NCBI RefSeq assembly: GCF_000738435.1
Contig: NZ_CP003984.1
Coordinates: 3,100,001-3,164,000, forward strand
Origin: Planktomarina temperata RCA23
GTDB lineage: Bacteria; Pseudomonadota; Alphaproteobacteria; Rhodobacterales; Rhodobacteraceae
Length of the DNA: 64,000 nt
Reading direction: 5' to 3'
The position numbers and the translations under genes are program-made. Every line of letters begins with the position of its first letter. The stretch's first letter is position 1. A model generated the notes under the pieces. The model made no database searches and was not told where the DNA came from. It was given only the letters and a program-made list of their open reading frames with translations. Below, piece by piece: positions 34,687 to 44,357 of this stretch.

Positions 34687-36250
34687 GGCCAATCGCCAAG
34701 GTTTTGACGTCAGCTACGATGCCTCCGGCACATTGCAAGTCATTGAGGCCAGCGAAGCCTCCAAGGCTGTCGCGGCCGAGGGTGGTTGCTCCGCCGGGGT
34801 AGACACCCTTCAGGCGGCAGCCCGCGCGGCTGGCAAGTCAGAAATCTTGGACCAATACGCCAAAGATTACCCGCAAGGACCGCACGAAAAACCGCAAAGC
34901 ATGTGCCCTGCCTTTGGCTCGCTGCGGGTCGGCCTGCGGATGAAGCGCACGTCAACAATCTTGAGCGGATCTGCCTGCTGCGTTTACGGATTGACCTTCG
35001 TGTCGCATTTCTATGGGGCGCGGCGCTCAGTGGGCTATGTGCCGTTCAATTCGGAAACTCTGGTCACGGGCAAGCTGTTTGAAGACATTCGCGAGGCGGT
35101 GCATGACATCGCAGATCCCGAAAAGCTTGATGCGATTATTGTCACAAATCTATGTGTGCCGACGGCCTCCGGTGTGCCTTTGCGGCTCTTGCCCGAACAA
35201 ATCAATGGTGTGCGCGTTGTTGGTATTGATGTGCCAGGCTTCGGCATTCCAACCCACGCGGAGGCCAAGGATGTGCTGTCCGGTGCAATGCTGAACTATG
35301 CCCGCAAAGAAATTGCCGCCGGCCCTGTGCCGATGCCGGCCATGGGCAAATCGGATCGACCCACGGTCAGCCTGCTGGGTGAAATGTTCCCAGCTGATCC
35401 TATGGTCATTGGGCAAATGCTGGCGCCGCTTGGCCTGGCGGCCGGCACTGTTGTTCCCTGCCGCGAATGGCGCGAACTCTATTCCGCTTTGGACTGCGGG
35501 GCGGTGGCGGCGATTCACCCGTTTTACACCGCAAGCATCCGTGAATTTGAAGCCGCAGGGCGCCCGATTATAGGCTCCGCACCCGTCGGATCCGAAGGCA
35601 CAGCCGCTTGGCTGGCAGCGATTGGCGAGGCTTTTGCGCTTCCAGCGGATGTCATCGCAGCGGCACAAAACCAATTTGTGCCTCAAATTCGTCAAGCCCT
35701 AAAGCAAGCGCCGATCAAAGGCACAATCACCCTATCAGGCTATGAGGGCAGTGAGCTTTTGGTGGCCCGCCTGCTGATCGAAAGCGGTGCAGATGTTCCC
35801 TATGTGGGCACGGCTTGTCCGAAAACACCTTGGTCGGCACAGGATGCCGAATGGCTCGAATCCCACGGGGTAAAAGTCAAATTCCGCGCCTCATTGGAAG
35901 ATGATTGCGCCGCCATGGAAGCCATTCATCCTGATCTGGCCATCGGCACAACACCCGTTGTCCAGAAGGGTAAAGAGCTGGGAATACCCTCGCTTTATTT
36001 CACAAATTTGATTTCTGCGCGGCCTTTGATGGGAGCTGCGGGCGCGGGCTCATTGGCACAGGTGATCAATGCGGCCATGGGAAACAAAGCGCGTATGGAC
36101 CACATGCGTTCCTTCTTTGAGGGTGTCGGCCGGGGCGATACCGGTGGAATTTGGGCAGGTAAACCCAACCTGCAACCTAATTTCCGAGCGGTGAATCTCA
36201 AAAAGCTTGAGAAAAAAGCCCGTGCGGCCAAAGCGGCGGAGATGATTTAA
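34673..36250 (+). CDS. bchY: Chlorophyllide a reductase subunit BchY
   Basis: Protein of 525 residues (524 or 523 if the second or third of three consecutive ATGs is used), homologous to nitrogenase NifD/NifK-type subunits. Conserved cysteines for the 4Fe-4S NB-type cluster occur in [21 protein letters not shown] and [10 protein letters not shown]. With BchZ it forms the catalytic part of chlorophyllide reductase. The stop overlaps the bchZ start (TAATG), implying coupled synthesis of the two subunits. Confidence 0.94.
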   Translation: MMMSEANRQGFDVSYDASGTLQVIEASEASKAVAAEGGCSAGVDTLQAAARAAGKSEILDQYAKDYPQGPHEKPQSMCPAFGSLRVGLRMKRTSTILSGSACCVYGLTFVSHFYGARRSVGYVPFNSETLVTGKLFEDIREAVHDIADPEKLDAIIVTNLCVPTASGVPLRLLPEQINGVRVVGIDVPGFGIPTHAEAKDVLSGAMLNYARKEIAAGPVPMPAMGKSDRPTVSLLGEMFPADPMVIGQMLAPLGLAAGTVVPCREWRELYSALDCGAVAAIHPFYTASIREFEAAGRPIIGSAPVGSEGTAAWLAAIGEAFALPADVIAAAQNQFVPQIRQALKQAPIKGTITLSGYEGSELLVARLLIESGADVPYVGTACPKTPWSAQDAEWLESHGVKVKFRASLEDDCAAMEAIHPDLAIGTTPVVQKGKELGIPSLYFTNLISARPLMGAAGAGSLAQVINAAMGNKARMDHMRSFFEGVGRGDTGGIWAGKPNLQPNFRAVNLKKLEKKARAAKAAEMI

Positions 36251-37710
36251 TGCTGGTGCAAGATCATGACCGTGCAGGAGGCTATTGGGGCGCTGTTTAT
36301 GCATTCTGCGCCACCAAAGGCTTGCAAGTCATCATCGATGGCCCGGTCGGCTGCGAAAACCTGCCCGTCACCTCAGTTCTGCACTACACCGACGGATTGC
36401 CCCCACATGAATTGCCTATCGTCGTCACCGGCTTGGGCGAGGAAGAAATGGGATCCGGAACCGAAGACTCGATGAAGCGCGCGTGGGATGTGCTGGATCC
36501 AGCCCTACCTGCGGTGGTGGTCACCGGTTCAATTTCGGAGATGATTGGCGGCGGTGTCACACCACAAGGCACCAATATTCAAAGATTCCTCCCCCGCACG
36601 ATTGATGAAGATCAATGGCAAACAGCCGATCGTGCGATGACATGGATTTTCAGTGAATTTGGCATGACGAAAGGCCGGATGCCCCCTGAGAAAAAGCGCG
36701 AAGAAGGCGCGCCGCCACGGGTGAATATCCTAGGGCCCATGTATGGCACATTTAACATGCCATCAGATCTTGCTGAGATAAGACGCCTGGTCAAAGGCAT
36801 CGGCGCAGAAATCAATATGGTGATGCCGCTTGGGGCACATATCGCTGAAATGCGCGGTCTGGTGAATGCCGATGTGAATATCTGCATGTACCGGGAATTT
36901 GGCCGCGGGCTTTGTGAACTGCTCAACAAGCCCTATCTCCAAGCCCCTATCGGAATTGAGTCCACCACGAAGTTTCTGCGCAGCTTGGGGGAGCTTCTGG
37001 ATCTGGATCCGGAACCTTTTATCGAACAGGAAAAACACTCCACCATTAAGCCCGTTTGGGATCTGTGGCGCTCGGTGACCCAGGATTTTTTCGCCACCGC
37101 CTCTTTCGCCATTGTGGCCCATGAGACCTATACACGCGGCATTCAAAACTATCTTGAGAACGATCTTGGATTGCCCTGCGCCTTTGCCGTATCGCGGCAA
37201 CGCGGCCAGAAGACAGATAATGACGCGGTGCGTGCCCTTATGCATGAGAAAAAACCCCTGCTGGTTTTGGGCTCGATCAATGAGAAAATGTATTTGGCCG
37301 AAATGAAGGCCGGCTTTGGTCCTGCGCCTTCATTCATTCCCGCCTCTTTCCCAGGTGCCGCCATTCGCCGGGCAACCGGCACGCCTTTTATGGGTTATGC
37401 GGGCGCAACCTATCTGTTGCAGGAAGTGTGCAACAGCCTGTTTGATGCCTTGTTTCACATACTACCTCTGGGCACAGAAATGGACGCCACGCCGGCCACA
37501 CCCACCACACTGCGCCGTGATTTTCCATGGGATGCGGATGCGCAATCCGCCTTGGACGCGATTGTTGCCTCACACCCCATACTTACAAGAATTTCCGCCG
37601 CCAAAACTCTGCGAGATGCTGCCGAAAAAAGCGCCCTCGAGAATGGCGAAGAGCGGGTTTTACTGAAGACTGTCAAAAGCCTTCAGTCAATTTCAGGAGG
37701 AGTATCATGA
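36250..37710 (+). CDS. bchZ: Chlorophyllide a reductase subunit BchZ
   Basis: Protein of 486 residues, partner of BchY. It has the nitrogenase-like cluster ligand region [26 protein letters not shown] and a [12 protein letters not shown] loop. It overlaps pufQ by four bases (ATGA); the pufQ ribosome-binding site is in the last codons of bchZ. This links the bacteriochlorophyll and structural parts of the superoperon. Confidence 0.95.
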   Translation: MLVQDHDRAGGYWGAVYAFCATKGLQVIIDGPVGCENLPVTSVLHYTDGLPPHELPIVVTGLGEEEMGSGTEDSMKRAWDVLDPALPAVVVTGSISEMIGGGVTPQGTNIQRFLPRTIDEDQWQTADRAMTWIFSEFGMTKGRMPPEKKREEGAPPRVNILGPMYGTFNMPSDLAEIRRLVKGIGAEINMVMPLGAHIAEMRGLVNADVNICMYREFGRGLCELLNKPYLQAPIGIESTTKFLRSLGELLDLDPEPFIEQEKHSTIKPVWDLWRSVTQDFFATASFAIVAHETYTRGIQNYLENDLGLPCAFAVSRQRGQKTDNDAVRALMHEKKPLLVLGSINEKMYLAEMKAGFGPAPSFIPASFPGAAIRRATGTPFMGYAGATYLLQEVCNSLFDALFHILPLGTEMDATPATPTTLRRDFPWDADAQSALDAIVASHPILTRISAAKTLRDAAEKSALENGEERVLLKTVKSLQSISGGVS

Positions 37711-37940
37711 CTGACTTTGCAAATGAAATGTCTGGACTGTCAAAGCAACCCAGAAGTCTTCGGCACTCAAAAAATGAATATCGCGTCTATCTCGCGTTGA
37801 TCTTCTTGGCCGCTTTGCCGTTTTGCACCGTGATTTGGGCCTATCGCCTGATCCGGCACATGACGCTGCCCACGCTGGGTCCAATTCAAAGCGCGATCAG
37901 CGAGGCGCGCACCATCACACCGCGTATTTTTCAAACGTAG
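37707..37940 (+). CDS. pufQ: PufQ, small membrane protein of the puf operon
   Basis: Protein of 77 residues with one membrane helix ([19 protein letters not shown], about 29-47) and the PufQ-like tail [19 protein letters not shown]. PufQ is associated with bacteriochlorophyll precursor traffic or coproporphyrinogen III metabolism in Rhodobacter; the mechanism is unresolved. ATG 37707 is preceded by AGGAGG. A 146-base leader with hairpins separates it from pufB. Confidence 0.9.
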   Translation: MTDFANEMSGLSKQPRSLRHSKNEYRVYLALIFLAALPFCTVIWAYRLIRHMTLPTLGPIQSAISEARTITPRIFQT

Positions 37941-38086
37941 GTTAGAGATTCCCCGCGCCCAACCGGCCCGGGGTCAAAGATCCGCTCTTCCGCATGGGGC
38001 AGTGGAATTAAGGCAGGGGGTGTGCCCTTGTTGTAACCCGGCTGCAGGGGCCTTGCAGCGTCAGTACATATTTTCAGGAGAAGAAA

Positions 38087-38242
38087 ATGGCTGATAAAAA
38101 TGACCTAAGTTTCACAGGTCTTACAGATGAACAAGCGCAGGAATTGCACTCAGTTTATATGAGCGGATTAATGATCTTCACGACCGTTGCGGTCGTGGCT
38201 CACGTGCTGACGTACATCAAACTGCCTTGGTTCGCTTGGTAA
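38087..38242 (+). CDS. pufB: Light-harvesting 1 beta subunit PufB
   Basis: Protein of 51 residues: acidic N-terminus, [19 protein letters not shown], a single membrane helix containing the bacteriochlorophyll-ligating His39 (VVAHVLTY), and a terminal WFAW. These are features of LH1 beta chains, which also have the conserved His21. With PufA it builds the LH1 ring around the reaction centre. CAGGAG is 7-12 bases before ATG 38087. Confidence 0.95.
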   Translation: MADKNDLSFTGLTDEQAQELHSVYMSGLMIFTTVAVVAHVLTYIKLPWFAW

Positions 38243-38258
38243 AGGGAGAATATAGAAC

Positions 38259-38411
38259 ATGGCACAGTTTTACAAAATCTGGCTGATCTTCGACCCGCGT
38301 CGCGTCTTCGTGGCTCAGGGTGTTTTCCTTTTCTTGCTCGCAGCAATGATTCACCTCGTTCTGTTGAGCAATGATGCAACCAACTGGTTTAGCCTCGCCT
38401 TTGGCGGCTAA
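38259..38411 (+). CDS. pufA: Light-harvesting 1 alpha subunit PufA
   Basis: Protein of 50 residues with the LH1 alpha pattern [20 protein letters not shown] and one helix bearing the A-x3-H bacteriochlorophyll ligand His32 (AAMIHLVLL). It has no long C-terminal extension. AGGGAG is located upstream in the 16-base gap after pufB. The coding end is followed immediately by a long, perfect RNA hairpin. Confidence 0.95.
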   Translation: MAQFYKIWLIFDPRRVFVAQGVFLFLLAAMIHLVLLSNDATNWFSLAFGG

Positions 38412-38428
38412 CTGGCTGTTTTAATAAC

Positions 38429-38463
38429 GCTTTGGCCGGCGTGTCTATCCCTCCGGCCAAAGC
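38429..38463 (+). promoter_or_regulatory. pufA-pufL intercistronic mRNA hairpin
   Basis: A perfect 11-bp stem, GCTTTGGCCGG (38429-38439) / CCGGCCAAAGC (38453-38463), with a 13-nt loop; short outer arms CTGTTT (38415-38420) and AAACAG (38465-38470) extend it. No T-run follows. In Rhodobacter, hairpins here stabilise the upstream pufBA segment so that LH1 is made in excess over reaction centres; the same role is inferred. Confidence 0.88.
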
Positions 38464-38530
38464 AAACAGTTGAGATTGAAACATAGCTGCGCATCTAAGG
38501 CAGCCGAAATGTTTAAGAGGGAGAAAGAAG

Positions 38531-39361
38531 ATGGCATTGCTCAGCTTCGAGAGAAAATACCGCGTTCGAGGTGGAACGCTGGTTGGGGGTGATCTGTTCG
38601 ATTTCTGGATTGGTCCCTTCTATGTCGGCTTTTTCGGTGTCACGACGATCTTTTTCGCCGCGCTTGGCACATTGTTGATATTTTACAGTGCCGCTTTGGG
38701 AGACACGTGGAATCCTTGGCTGATTTCCGTCAATCCACCCGCCATTGAAGTTGGCCTGGGCGTCGCACCTTTGGCCGAAGGCGGCCTATGGCAAGCCATC
38801 ACCATCTGCGCGACATTCGCTTTTTTAAGCTGGATGATGCGAGAGGTCGAAATCTGCCGCAAACTCGGCATGGGCTTGCATGTGCCTTTCGCCTTTGGTG
38901 TTGCAATTCTTGCCTATGTCACTTTGGTGATCATTCGGCCTGTGCTTTTGGGCGCCTGGGGCCACGGATTTCCCTATGGCATCTTTAGCCATCTCGATTG
39001 GGTCAATAACGTCGGATATGCCTATGGCAACTTCCATTATAACCCAGCGCATATGATTGCGATCACCTTCTTTTTCACCACCTGCTTTGCTTTGGCATTG
39101 CATGGCTCGCTAGTCCTGTCAGCTGTGAACCCTGGTAAGGGCAAAACCATTGGCACGCCAGATCACGAAGACACCTACTTCCGCGATCTCATCGGCTATT
39201 CCATCGGGCCCTTGGGCATTCACCGCCTCGGTCTTTTGCTGGCGCTAAGCGCCGTTATTTGGAGCGCGATCTGCATCGTGATTTCCGGCACGATTTGGTT
39301 CGATAGCTGGAGCTCGTGGTGGGATTGGTATGCTGAATTGCCCTGGTGGGCGGATCTTTAA
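38531..39361 (+). CDS. pufL: Photosynthetic reaction centre L subunit PufL
   Basis: Protein of 276 residues with five membrane helices. Typical L-chain features: [15 protein letters not shown] start, [20 protein letters not shown] with the special-pair His, then [14 protein letters not shown] with the non-haem-iron His, and [14 protein letters not shown]. It binds the bacteriochlorophyll dimer, accessory pigments and quinone with PufM. A GGGAGAAAG-type ribosome site precedes the ATG. Confidence 0.97.
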   Translation: MALLSFERKYRVRGGTLVGGDLFDFWIGPFYVGFFGVTTIFFAALGTLLIFYSAALGDTWNPWLISVNPPAIEVGLGVAPLAEGGLWQAITICATFAFLSWMMREVEICRKLGMGLHVPFAFGVAILAYVTLVIIRPVLLGAWGHGFPYGIFSHLDWVNNVGYAYGNFHYNPAHMIAITFFFTTCFALALHGSLVLSAVNPGKGKTIGTPDHEDTYFRDLIGYSIGPLGIHRLGLLLALSAVIWSAICIVISGTIWFDSWSSWWDWYAELPWWADL

Positions 39362-39374
39362 GGGGGACTGAAAC

Positions 39375-40298
39375 ATGGAATATCAAAATATTTTCACACA
39401 GGTTCAAGTGCAAGGTCCACCCGAAATGGGCATGGACCCTACGGGAGACATCGCCCGTGAGCGCACAAACAAGGCTGGTTTCTCGAAACTGGCTGGCATT
39501 TTGGGCAATGCGCAATTGGGCCCGCTGCATCTGGGTATGTTTGGCGTCGTTTCTCTGGCGACGGGCCTGCTGTGGTTCTTTATCGTCGGCCTGAATTTTT
39601 GGGCCCAAGCGGATTACTCGCCAGCCGTTTTCATGCGCGATCTGTTTTGGTTCTCACTTGAGCCACCTTCAGAGGAATATGGTCTTGGCATGGCGCCTTT
39701 AAACGAAGGTGGCTGGTGGTTGATTTCCTCCTTCTTCTTGCTGGTCTCCGTCATTGCATGGTGGATCCGCACCTATCTGCGCGCCGAAGAGCTGGGCCTT
39801 GGGAAACATGTCAGTTGGGCCTTTGCCTCGGCCATCTGGCTGTTTTTGGTTCTTGGCCTGATCCGCCCAGTGATGATGGGCTCTTGGTCAGAAGCGGTGC
39901 CTTATGGGGTGTTCTCGCATCTTGATTGGACAAATCTGTTTTCACTGACCTATGGCAACCTGTTCTACAACCCATTCCACGCACTCTCGATCGCCTTTCT
40001 TTACGGCTCTGCTTTGCTCTTCGCTATGCATGGCGCCACAATCCTGGCCGTATCGCGCTATGGTGGCGAGCGGGAAATTGAGCAAATCGTGGATCGCGGG
40101 ACGGCCTCAGAACGCGCGGCACTCTTCTGGCGCTGGACCATGGGCTTCAACGCGACCATGGAAGGTATTCACCGCTGGGCGTGGTGGTTTGCAGTCCTGA
40201 CAACTTTGACAGGCGGTATTGGCATTTTGCTCACAGGGACCGTGGTCGACAATTGGTATGTCTGGGCACAAGACCATGGCTATGCGCCGCTGGATTGA
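39375..40298 (+). CDS. pufM: Photosynthetic reaction centre M subunit PufM
   Basis: Protein of 307 residues, homologous to PufL, with [20 protein letters not shown] (special-pair His), the iron ligands in [21 protein letters not shown] and in [10 protein letters not shown], and the glutamate loop. The C-terminus ends shortly after the last helix ([16 protein letters not shown]), without the extra tail often seen with tetraheme PufC. It lies 13 bases after pufL. Confidence 0.97.
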   Translation: MEYQNIFTQVQVQGPPEMGMDPTGDIARERTNKAGFSKLAGILGNAQLGPLHLGMFGVVSLATGLLWFFIVGLNFWAQADYSPAVFMRDLFWFSLEPPSEEYGLGMAPLNEGGWWLISSFFLLVSVIAWWIRTYLRAEELGLGKHVSWAFASAIWLFLVLGLIRPVMMGSWSEAVPYGVFSHLDWTNLFSLTYGNLFYNPFHALSIAFLYGSALLFAMHGATILAVSRYGGEREIEQIVDRGTASERAALFWRWTMGFNATMEGIHRWAWWFAVLTTLTGGIGILLTGTVVDNWYVWAQDHGYAPLD

Positions 40299-40322
40299 TC
40301 TTAAGCATAAGGGAAATGGATT

Positions 40323-40562
40323 ATGAGTGATCATCAAGACTATCTCGGAACTGGGAGTGACACAAAATTTCGGCTGCGCGCAGATGTGCTGATGCTGATG
40401 TTGAAAGGTGCAGGATACGCAGCTGTATTCTGTCTGGTGCTCTGGTTTGGACTTATGGTTCTGTATTGGATCGGCAAAGCCTTGCCCGAGGAATCGCGCG
40501 ACACGCCCGATCCTGGCCAGGCATTTTTGCAACAGCCATATATCGAAACCACACGCGTTTAA
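40323..40562 (+). CDS. pufX: PufX-like RC-LH1 component
   Basis: Protein of 79 residues: hydrophilic N-terminus with an LRAD segment, KGAGYAA at 28-34, one transmembrane helix (about 28-52) and a polar, Pro-rich C-terminal tail. Size, position after pufM and the KGAG start of the helix match Rhodobacter PufX, which opens the LH1 ring for quinone exchange. There is no haem-binding CxxCH, so it is not PufC. GAGYA gives a small-x3-small pair (Gly29, Ala33), whereas a full GxxxG is absent; whether the complex dimerises is unclear. PufX is poorly conserved, hence some doubt. Confidence 0.82.
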   Translation: MSDHQDYLGTGSDTKFRLRADVLMLMLKGAGYAAVFCLVLWFGLMVLYWIGKALPEESRDTPDPGQAFLQQPYIETTRV

Positions 40563-40568
40563 GAATTT

Positions 40569-40720
40569 CCTCAAGCGCCCCGGCGCTTGAGGATCCGAAT
40601 TCCAGATATCTCAGTCCCTGAATATCTGGAAGCATCGGGATGCAGCATCCTGATATTTCCTGTTGGCTACAGGGGGCAGGTGACTTCTAACATCAGAGGC
40701 ACCTGCACCTGGCCAACAGG
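40569..40720 (+). terminator. Cluster of hairpins at the end of the puf operon
   Basis: Four inverted repeats follow pufX: CCTCAAGCGC (40569-40578)/GCGCTTGAGG (40583-40592); TCCAGATAT (40601-40609)/ATATCTGGA (40622-40630); a near-perfect one around 40634-40654; and CCTGTTGGC (40659-40667)/GCCAACAGG (40712-40720) enclosing GCAGGTG (40676-40682)/CACCTGC (40700-40706). No T-run is present, so partial termination or 3' mRNA protection, with read-through into dxs, is more likely than full termination. Confidence 0.65.
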
Positions 40721-40747
40721 GCCAACACGCCAAGATAAGGATCAACC

Positions 40748-42640
40748 ATGCACTCTTTGCTTGACGAGATTACAGCACCCTCAGACCTCAAAACCCTGAG
40801 CGACCAACAACTGGCGCAGCTGGCCGATGAATTGAGAGTCGACGTGATCGAAGCCGTCTCGCGCACTGGGGGACATTTGGGCTCGTCGCTCGGAGTGGTA
40901 GAGTTGACCGTTGCACTGCATGCAGTATTCGACACCCCAAAGGACAAGCTAATCTGGGACGTGGGGCATCAATGCTATCCCCATAAAGTTCTAACGGGCC
41001 GCCGCGCTGGCATGGGAACCCTGCGCCAAGAAGGCGGGCTATCTGGCTTCACCAAACGCAGCGAGTCGCCCTATGATCCTTTCGGCGCCGCCCATTCCTC
41101 GACCTCAATATCTGCCGCTCATGGCTTCACCGTAGCACGCGATCTTGGACAAGATACAGGTGACGCCATCGCCGTCATTGGCGATGGATCGATCAGCGCC
41201 GGCATGGCCTATGAAGCGCTCAACAACGCAGGAGCTGAGGGCCGCCGGATGTTTGTCATCCTCAACGACAATGAAATGAGCATCGCGCCTCCGGTGGGCG
41301 CAATGTCAAAATATATGTCGGGGCTGGCCGGCACTGCGCTCGCACAGCTCAATGCCTTTGGTCAGGATATCGAAACCGTCCTGCCTGGCCCTATGCGCGA
41401 CCACGCCCGTCGCGCGCGAGAATTGGTGACAGGCGCCGTCGCCTCACAGGGCACAATCTTTGAAGAGCTTGGCTTTGAGTACATCGGGCCCATTGATGGC
41501 CATGATATGAGCCAGCTCCTCTCCGTTTTGCGCTCTGCAAGAACCCGCGCCAAGGGTCCGGTTTTGATCCATTGCTGCACAGTAAAGGGCAAGGGCTATG
41601 CGCCAGCAGAAACCTCGGCCGATAAATATCACGGGGTGGCAAAGTTTGACGTGGCCAGCGGCGCACAGATGAAATCGGGCGCCAATGCGCCCAGCTACAC
41701 CACAGTCTTCGGCCAAACCCTCACACAACTGGCCGAAAAAGACTCCAAGATTGTTGGCATTACCGCAGCAATGCCCTCTGGTACTGGCCTAGATATCTTT
41801 GCCCAGCGCTTTGCGGACCGCATGTTTGATGTGGGGATTGCCGAGCAACATGGTGTCACCTTCGCCGCAGGCCTGGCCGCGAGCGGCCTCAAGCCCTTTT
41901 GCGCGATCTATTCAACTTTTTTGCAGCGCGGTTATGATCAAATTGTCCATGACGTGGCGCTGCAAAACCTGCCGGTGCGCTTTGCCATAGATCGGGCTGG
42001 ATTGGTCGGTGCGGATGGGGCGACCCATGCCGGCGCCTTTGATATTGGCTTTTTGACGGCCTTGCCCAATATGGTGGTTATGGCGGCCGCAGATGAGGCC
42101 GAACTGGTGCATATGATTACAACCGCCGCCGCCCATGACACCGGCCCCATCGCCTTTCGCTACCCCCGTGGCACAGGCACAGGCGTTAGCATTCCGCAAG
42201 AAGGCGAGTTGCTGCAAATTGGCAAAGGGCGCATTGTCCGCCCAGGCGCAGAGATCGCTCTGTTGTCCTTCGGGGGGCATCTGGCTGAGGCACTGAAGGC
42301 CGCAGACCTCATATCAGCACAGGGCGTTGACGCCACAGTGGCAGATGCGAGATTTGCCAAGCCCTTGGATCACGCGCTTATTTCCAAATTGGCCAAAACC
42401 CATAAGGTCCTCATCACTATTGAACAGGGCGCGCAGGGAGGTTTTGGGGCAATGGTGTTGCACTATCTGGCAGATACAGGTCTGCTTGACGGCCCATTGG
42501 CCGTGCGCAGCATGACATTGCCAGATCGATTTATTGATCAGGCCGCCCCGGATGCGATGTATGCGGATGCAGGATTAACCGCCACAGATATTGCAGCCAC
42601 AGCCTTGCAAGCCCTCAAACGCGCGCCTGTCTCAGTCTAA
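40748..42640 (+). CDS. dxs: 1-deoxy-D-xylulose-5-phosphate synthase Dxs
   Basis: Protein of 630 residues, a transketolase-like enzyme with the thiamine diphosphate motif [18 protein letters not shown], the N-terminal [12 protein letters not shown] and the C-terminal pyrimidine-binding region [15 protein letters not shown]. It makes DXP from pyruvate and glyceraldehyde 3-phosphate, the entry to the MEP isoprenoid pathway that feeds carotenoids and the bacteriochlorophyll tail. It follows the puf hairpins in the same orientation, as in Rhodobacter. Confidence 0.96.
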   Translation: MHSLLDEITAPSDLKTLSDQQLAQLADELRVDVIEAVSRTGGHLGSSLGVVELTVALHAVFDTPKDKLIWDVGHQCYPHKVLTGRRAGMGTLRQEGGLSGFTKRSESPYDPFGAAHSSTSISAAHGFTVARDLGQDTGDAIAVIGDGSISAGMAYEALNNAGAEGRRMFVILNDNEMSIAPPVGAMSKYMSGLAGTALAQLNAFGQDIETVLPGPMRDHARRARELVTGAVASQGTIFEELGFEYIGPIDGHDMSQLLSVLRSARTRAKGPVLIHCCTVKGKGYAPAETSADKYHGVAKFDVASGAQMKSGANAPSYTTVFGQTLTQLAEKDSKIVGITAAMPSGTGLDIFAQRFADRMFDVGIAEQHGVTFAAGLAASGLKPFCAIYSTFLQRGYDQIVHDVALQNLPVRFAIDRAGLVGADGATHAGAFDIGFLTALPNMVVMAAADEAELVHMITTAAAHDTGPIAFRYPRGTGTGVSIPQEGELLQIGKGRIVRPGAEIALLSFGGHLAEALKAADLISAQGVDATVADARFAKPLDHALISKLAKTHKVLITIEQGAQGGFGAMVLHYLADTGLLDGPLAVRSMTLPDRFIDQAAPDAMYADAGLTATDIAATALQALKRAPVSV

Positions 42641-42658
42641 TCAAGCAGGGCGTCGCGC

Positions 42659-43177
42659 CTATGTGTCAAAAATCAGATCACTGTGTTGCGTCATGTAAAT
42701 ATGCAGCCATGGCGTAAATGAAGTCGGCGTGCGGTCCAACTCTTGTCGCAAGTCTTGCCGGGTCACCCATTTCACCGCCTGGACCTCACTTGGGTTGAGT
42801 GCCATTGACACAGAAAAGCTGGTTTGGGCCACATAGACTTGCACCACTTCATGTTCAATCAGGCCATTCCCAACCTCCGCGCGGTATTCCACCTCACCAC
42901 GGGGCGCGAGATCAAGGCCAGTCATGCCCAATTCCTCATCCAAACGCCGCCGCGCACAGATCAGAGGGTCTTCTGCCCAATTCGGATGGGTACAACAGCT
43001 ATTCGCCCACATGCCGGGCGTGTGATATTTGCTCAAGGCACGCTGCTGGATCAAAATGTGATCCTCCGCCATCACAAAAATAGACACCGCCCGATGTTTG
43101 AGGCCCAGTTGATGCGCCATCAGTTTTTCAACGGGTTGCAGCGCACCATCTTGCCATGCCGGAATCATGATCGTCAT
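42659..43177 (-). CDS. idi: Isopentenyl-diphosphate delta-isomerase Idi (type I)
   Basis: Protein of 172 residues with the Nudix fold of type I isomerases: WANSCCTHP (catalytic Cys and metal-binding His), the ARRRLDEELG Nudix box and EYRAEVGNGLIEHEVVQVY (catalytic Glu region). It interconverts IPP and DMAPP to balance precursors for CrtE. It overlaps the bchP stop by one base and is convergent with dxs, 18 bases away. Confidence 0.95.
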   Translation of the reverse strand: MTIMIPAWQDGALQPVEKLMAHQLGLKHRAVSIFVMAEDHILIQQRALSKYHTPGMWANSCCTHPNWAEDPLICARRRLDEELGMTGLDLAPRGEVEYRAEVGNGLIEHEVVQVYVAQTSFSVSMALNPSEVQAVKWVTRQDLRQELDRTPTSFTPWLHIYMTQHSDLIFDT

Positions 43178-44355
43178 CAGACACGATCTTCTGAAATAAG
43201 CCGGGTCAAATGCGCCAGATTTTTCAAACCAATCTTAAGATGCGCCATAGGTCGTGCCGCAACCAAGCGTTTGTTCATATAGGCTTCAAATGTCAGTTTT
43301 TGCACATCGATATCATGGCAAAGGGACACAAAGCGCTCGCGGCGCTCGTCACTGCGATAATAGGCGTTTTGCATCACACCTAGGACTTTGAAGACGTTTT
43401 TATGTTCCCGCATAAACAGCTTGCGCGCCAATTGTAGGTCTTTCGCGCGCCCGGTGGTCAAAAAGGCGCTGGCCGCCGTGGCGGCCACCCGACCGCCAAC
43501 CATCGCGTAGTAGATACCCTCACCGGAAGACGGAGCAACCACCCCCGCCGCATCCCCAGCCAAAACCACATCGGTGCCATTGTCCCAACAATCCAGGGGA
43601 CGCAAGGGGATCGGCGCACCCTCGCGCCGAATGGTCTTGCAATCGCTCAAACCGTGGGCGGCGCGCAGCTCGGCTGTCGCCTTTTTCAAATCGACACCCT
43701 CAATACCGGTGCCCATTCCAACACTGGCAGATTTTCCATGCGGAAACACCCATCCGTAAAAATCTGGCGATATGGCCCCGTCATAAATAACGTCGCATCG
43801 CTTCGGATCGTAACTCATGCCCTCCAGCGGGGCTTCAATAATCTCATGATAGGCGATCACATAGGGGATTTTATCGCCATTTGGGACTTCTGATTTGGCC
43901 ACCTTTGAGCGTGCGCCATCAGCACCAATGATGACTTTGCACGCCAAGCGCCGCTCCTCACCACTGTCCTTGTCGCGGTAGATCACAGTCGGATGGTCGG
44001 CATCCCGCTCAATACGCAAAAAGGTTCCCGTCAACCAAGTGGCCCCGGCCCCTTGCGCCCGGCGGCGCAGAAACGGGTCAAAGTGTTCGCGATCAACCAT
44101 GCCCACAAAGCCATTCTCAATAGGAATATCAACCTTGCGCTGCGTTGGAGAGATCATCCGCGCGGTATTGATCCGTGCGACAATTTGCGAGCTGGGAATT
44201 GCGAAGTCCTCAATAAGGCGCGGTGGTATTGCGCCGCCACAGGGTTTAATGCGACCTTCACGGTCCAGCAGGGCAACATGATGGCCTGAACGCGCCAAAT
44301 CTTCGGCCGCCGTCGCCCCTGAAGGGCCTCCACCGATTACAACAACATCAAACAT
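43177..44355 (-). CDS. bchP: Geranylgeranyl reductase BchP
   Basis: Protein of 392 residues, FAD-dependent, with the N-terminal motif VIGGGPSGATAAEDLARSGH, a VIGADGARSKVAK loop and VLAGDAAGVVAPSSGEGIYYAM. It reduces the geranylgeranyl group of bacteriochlorophyll to phytyl. It is in the bchG-pucC-like-bchP-idi unit, 2 bases after the membrane-protein gene. Start MFDVVVIGGG fits the family. Confidence 0.95.
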   Translation of the reverse strand: MFDVVVIGGGPSGATAAEDLARSGHHVALLDREGRIKPCGGAIPPRLIEDFAIPSSQIVARINTARMISPTQRKVDIPIENGFVGMVDREHFDPFLRRRAQGAGATWLTGTFLRIERDADHPTVIYRDKDSGEERRLACKVIIGADGARSKVAKSEVPNGDKIPYVIAYHEIIEAPLEGMSYDPKRCDVIYDGAISPDFYGWVFPHGKSASVGMGTGIEGVDLKKATAELRAAHGLSDCKTIRREGAPIPLRPLDCWDNGTDVVLAGDAAGVVAPSSGEGIYYAMVGGRVAATAASAFLTTGRAKDLQLARKLFMREHKNVFKVLGVMQNAYYRSDERRERFVSLCHDIDVQKLTFEAYMNKRLVAARPMAHLKIGLKNLAHLTRLISEDRV

Positions 44356-44357
44356 AG

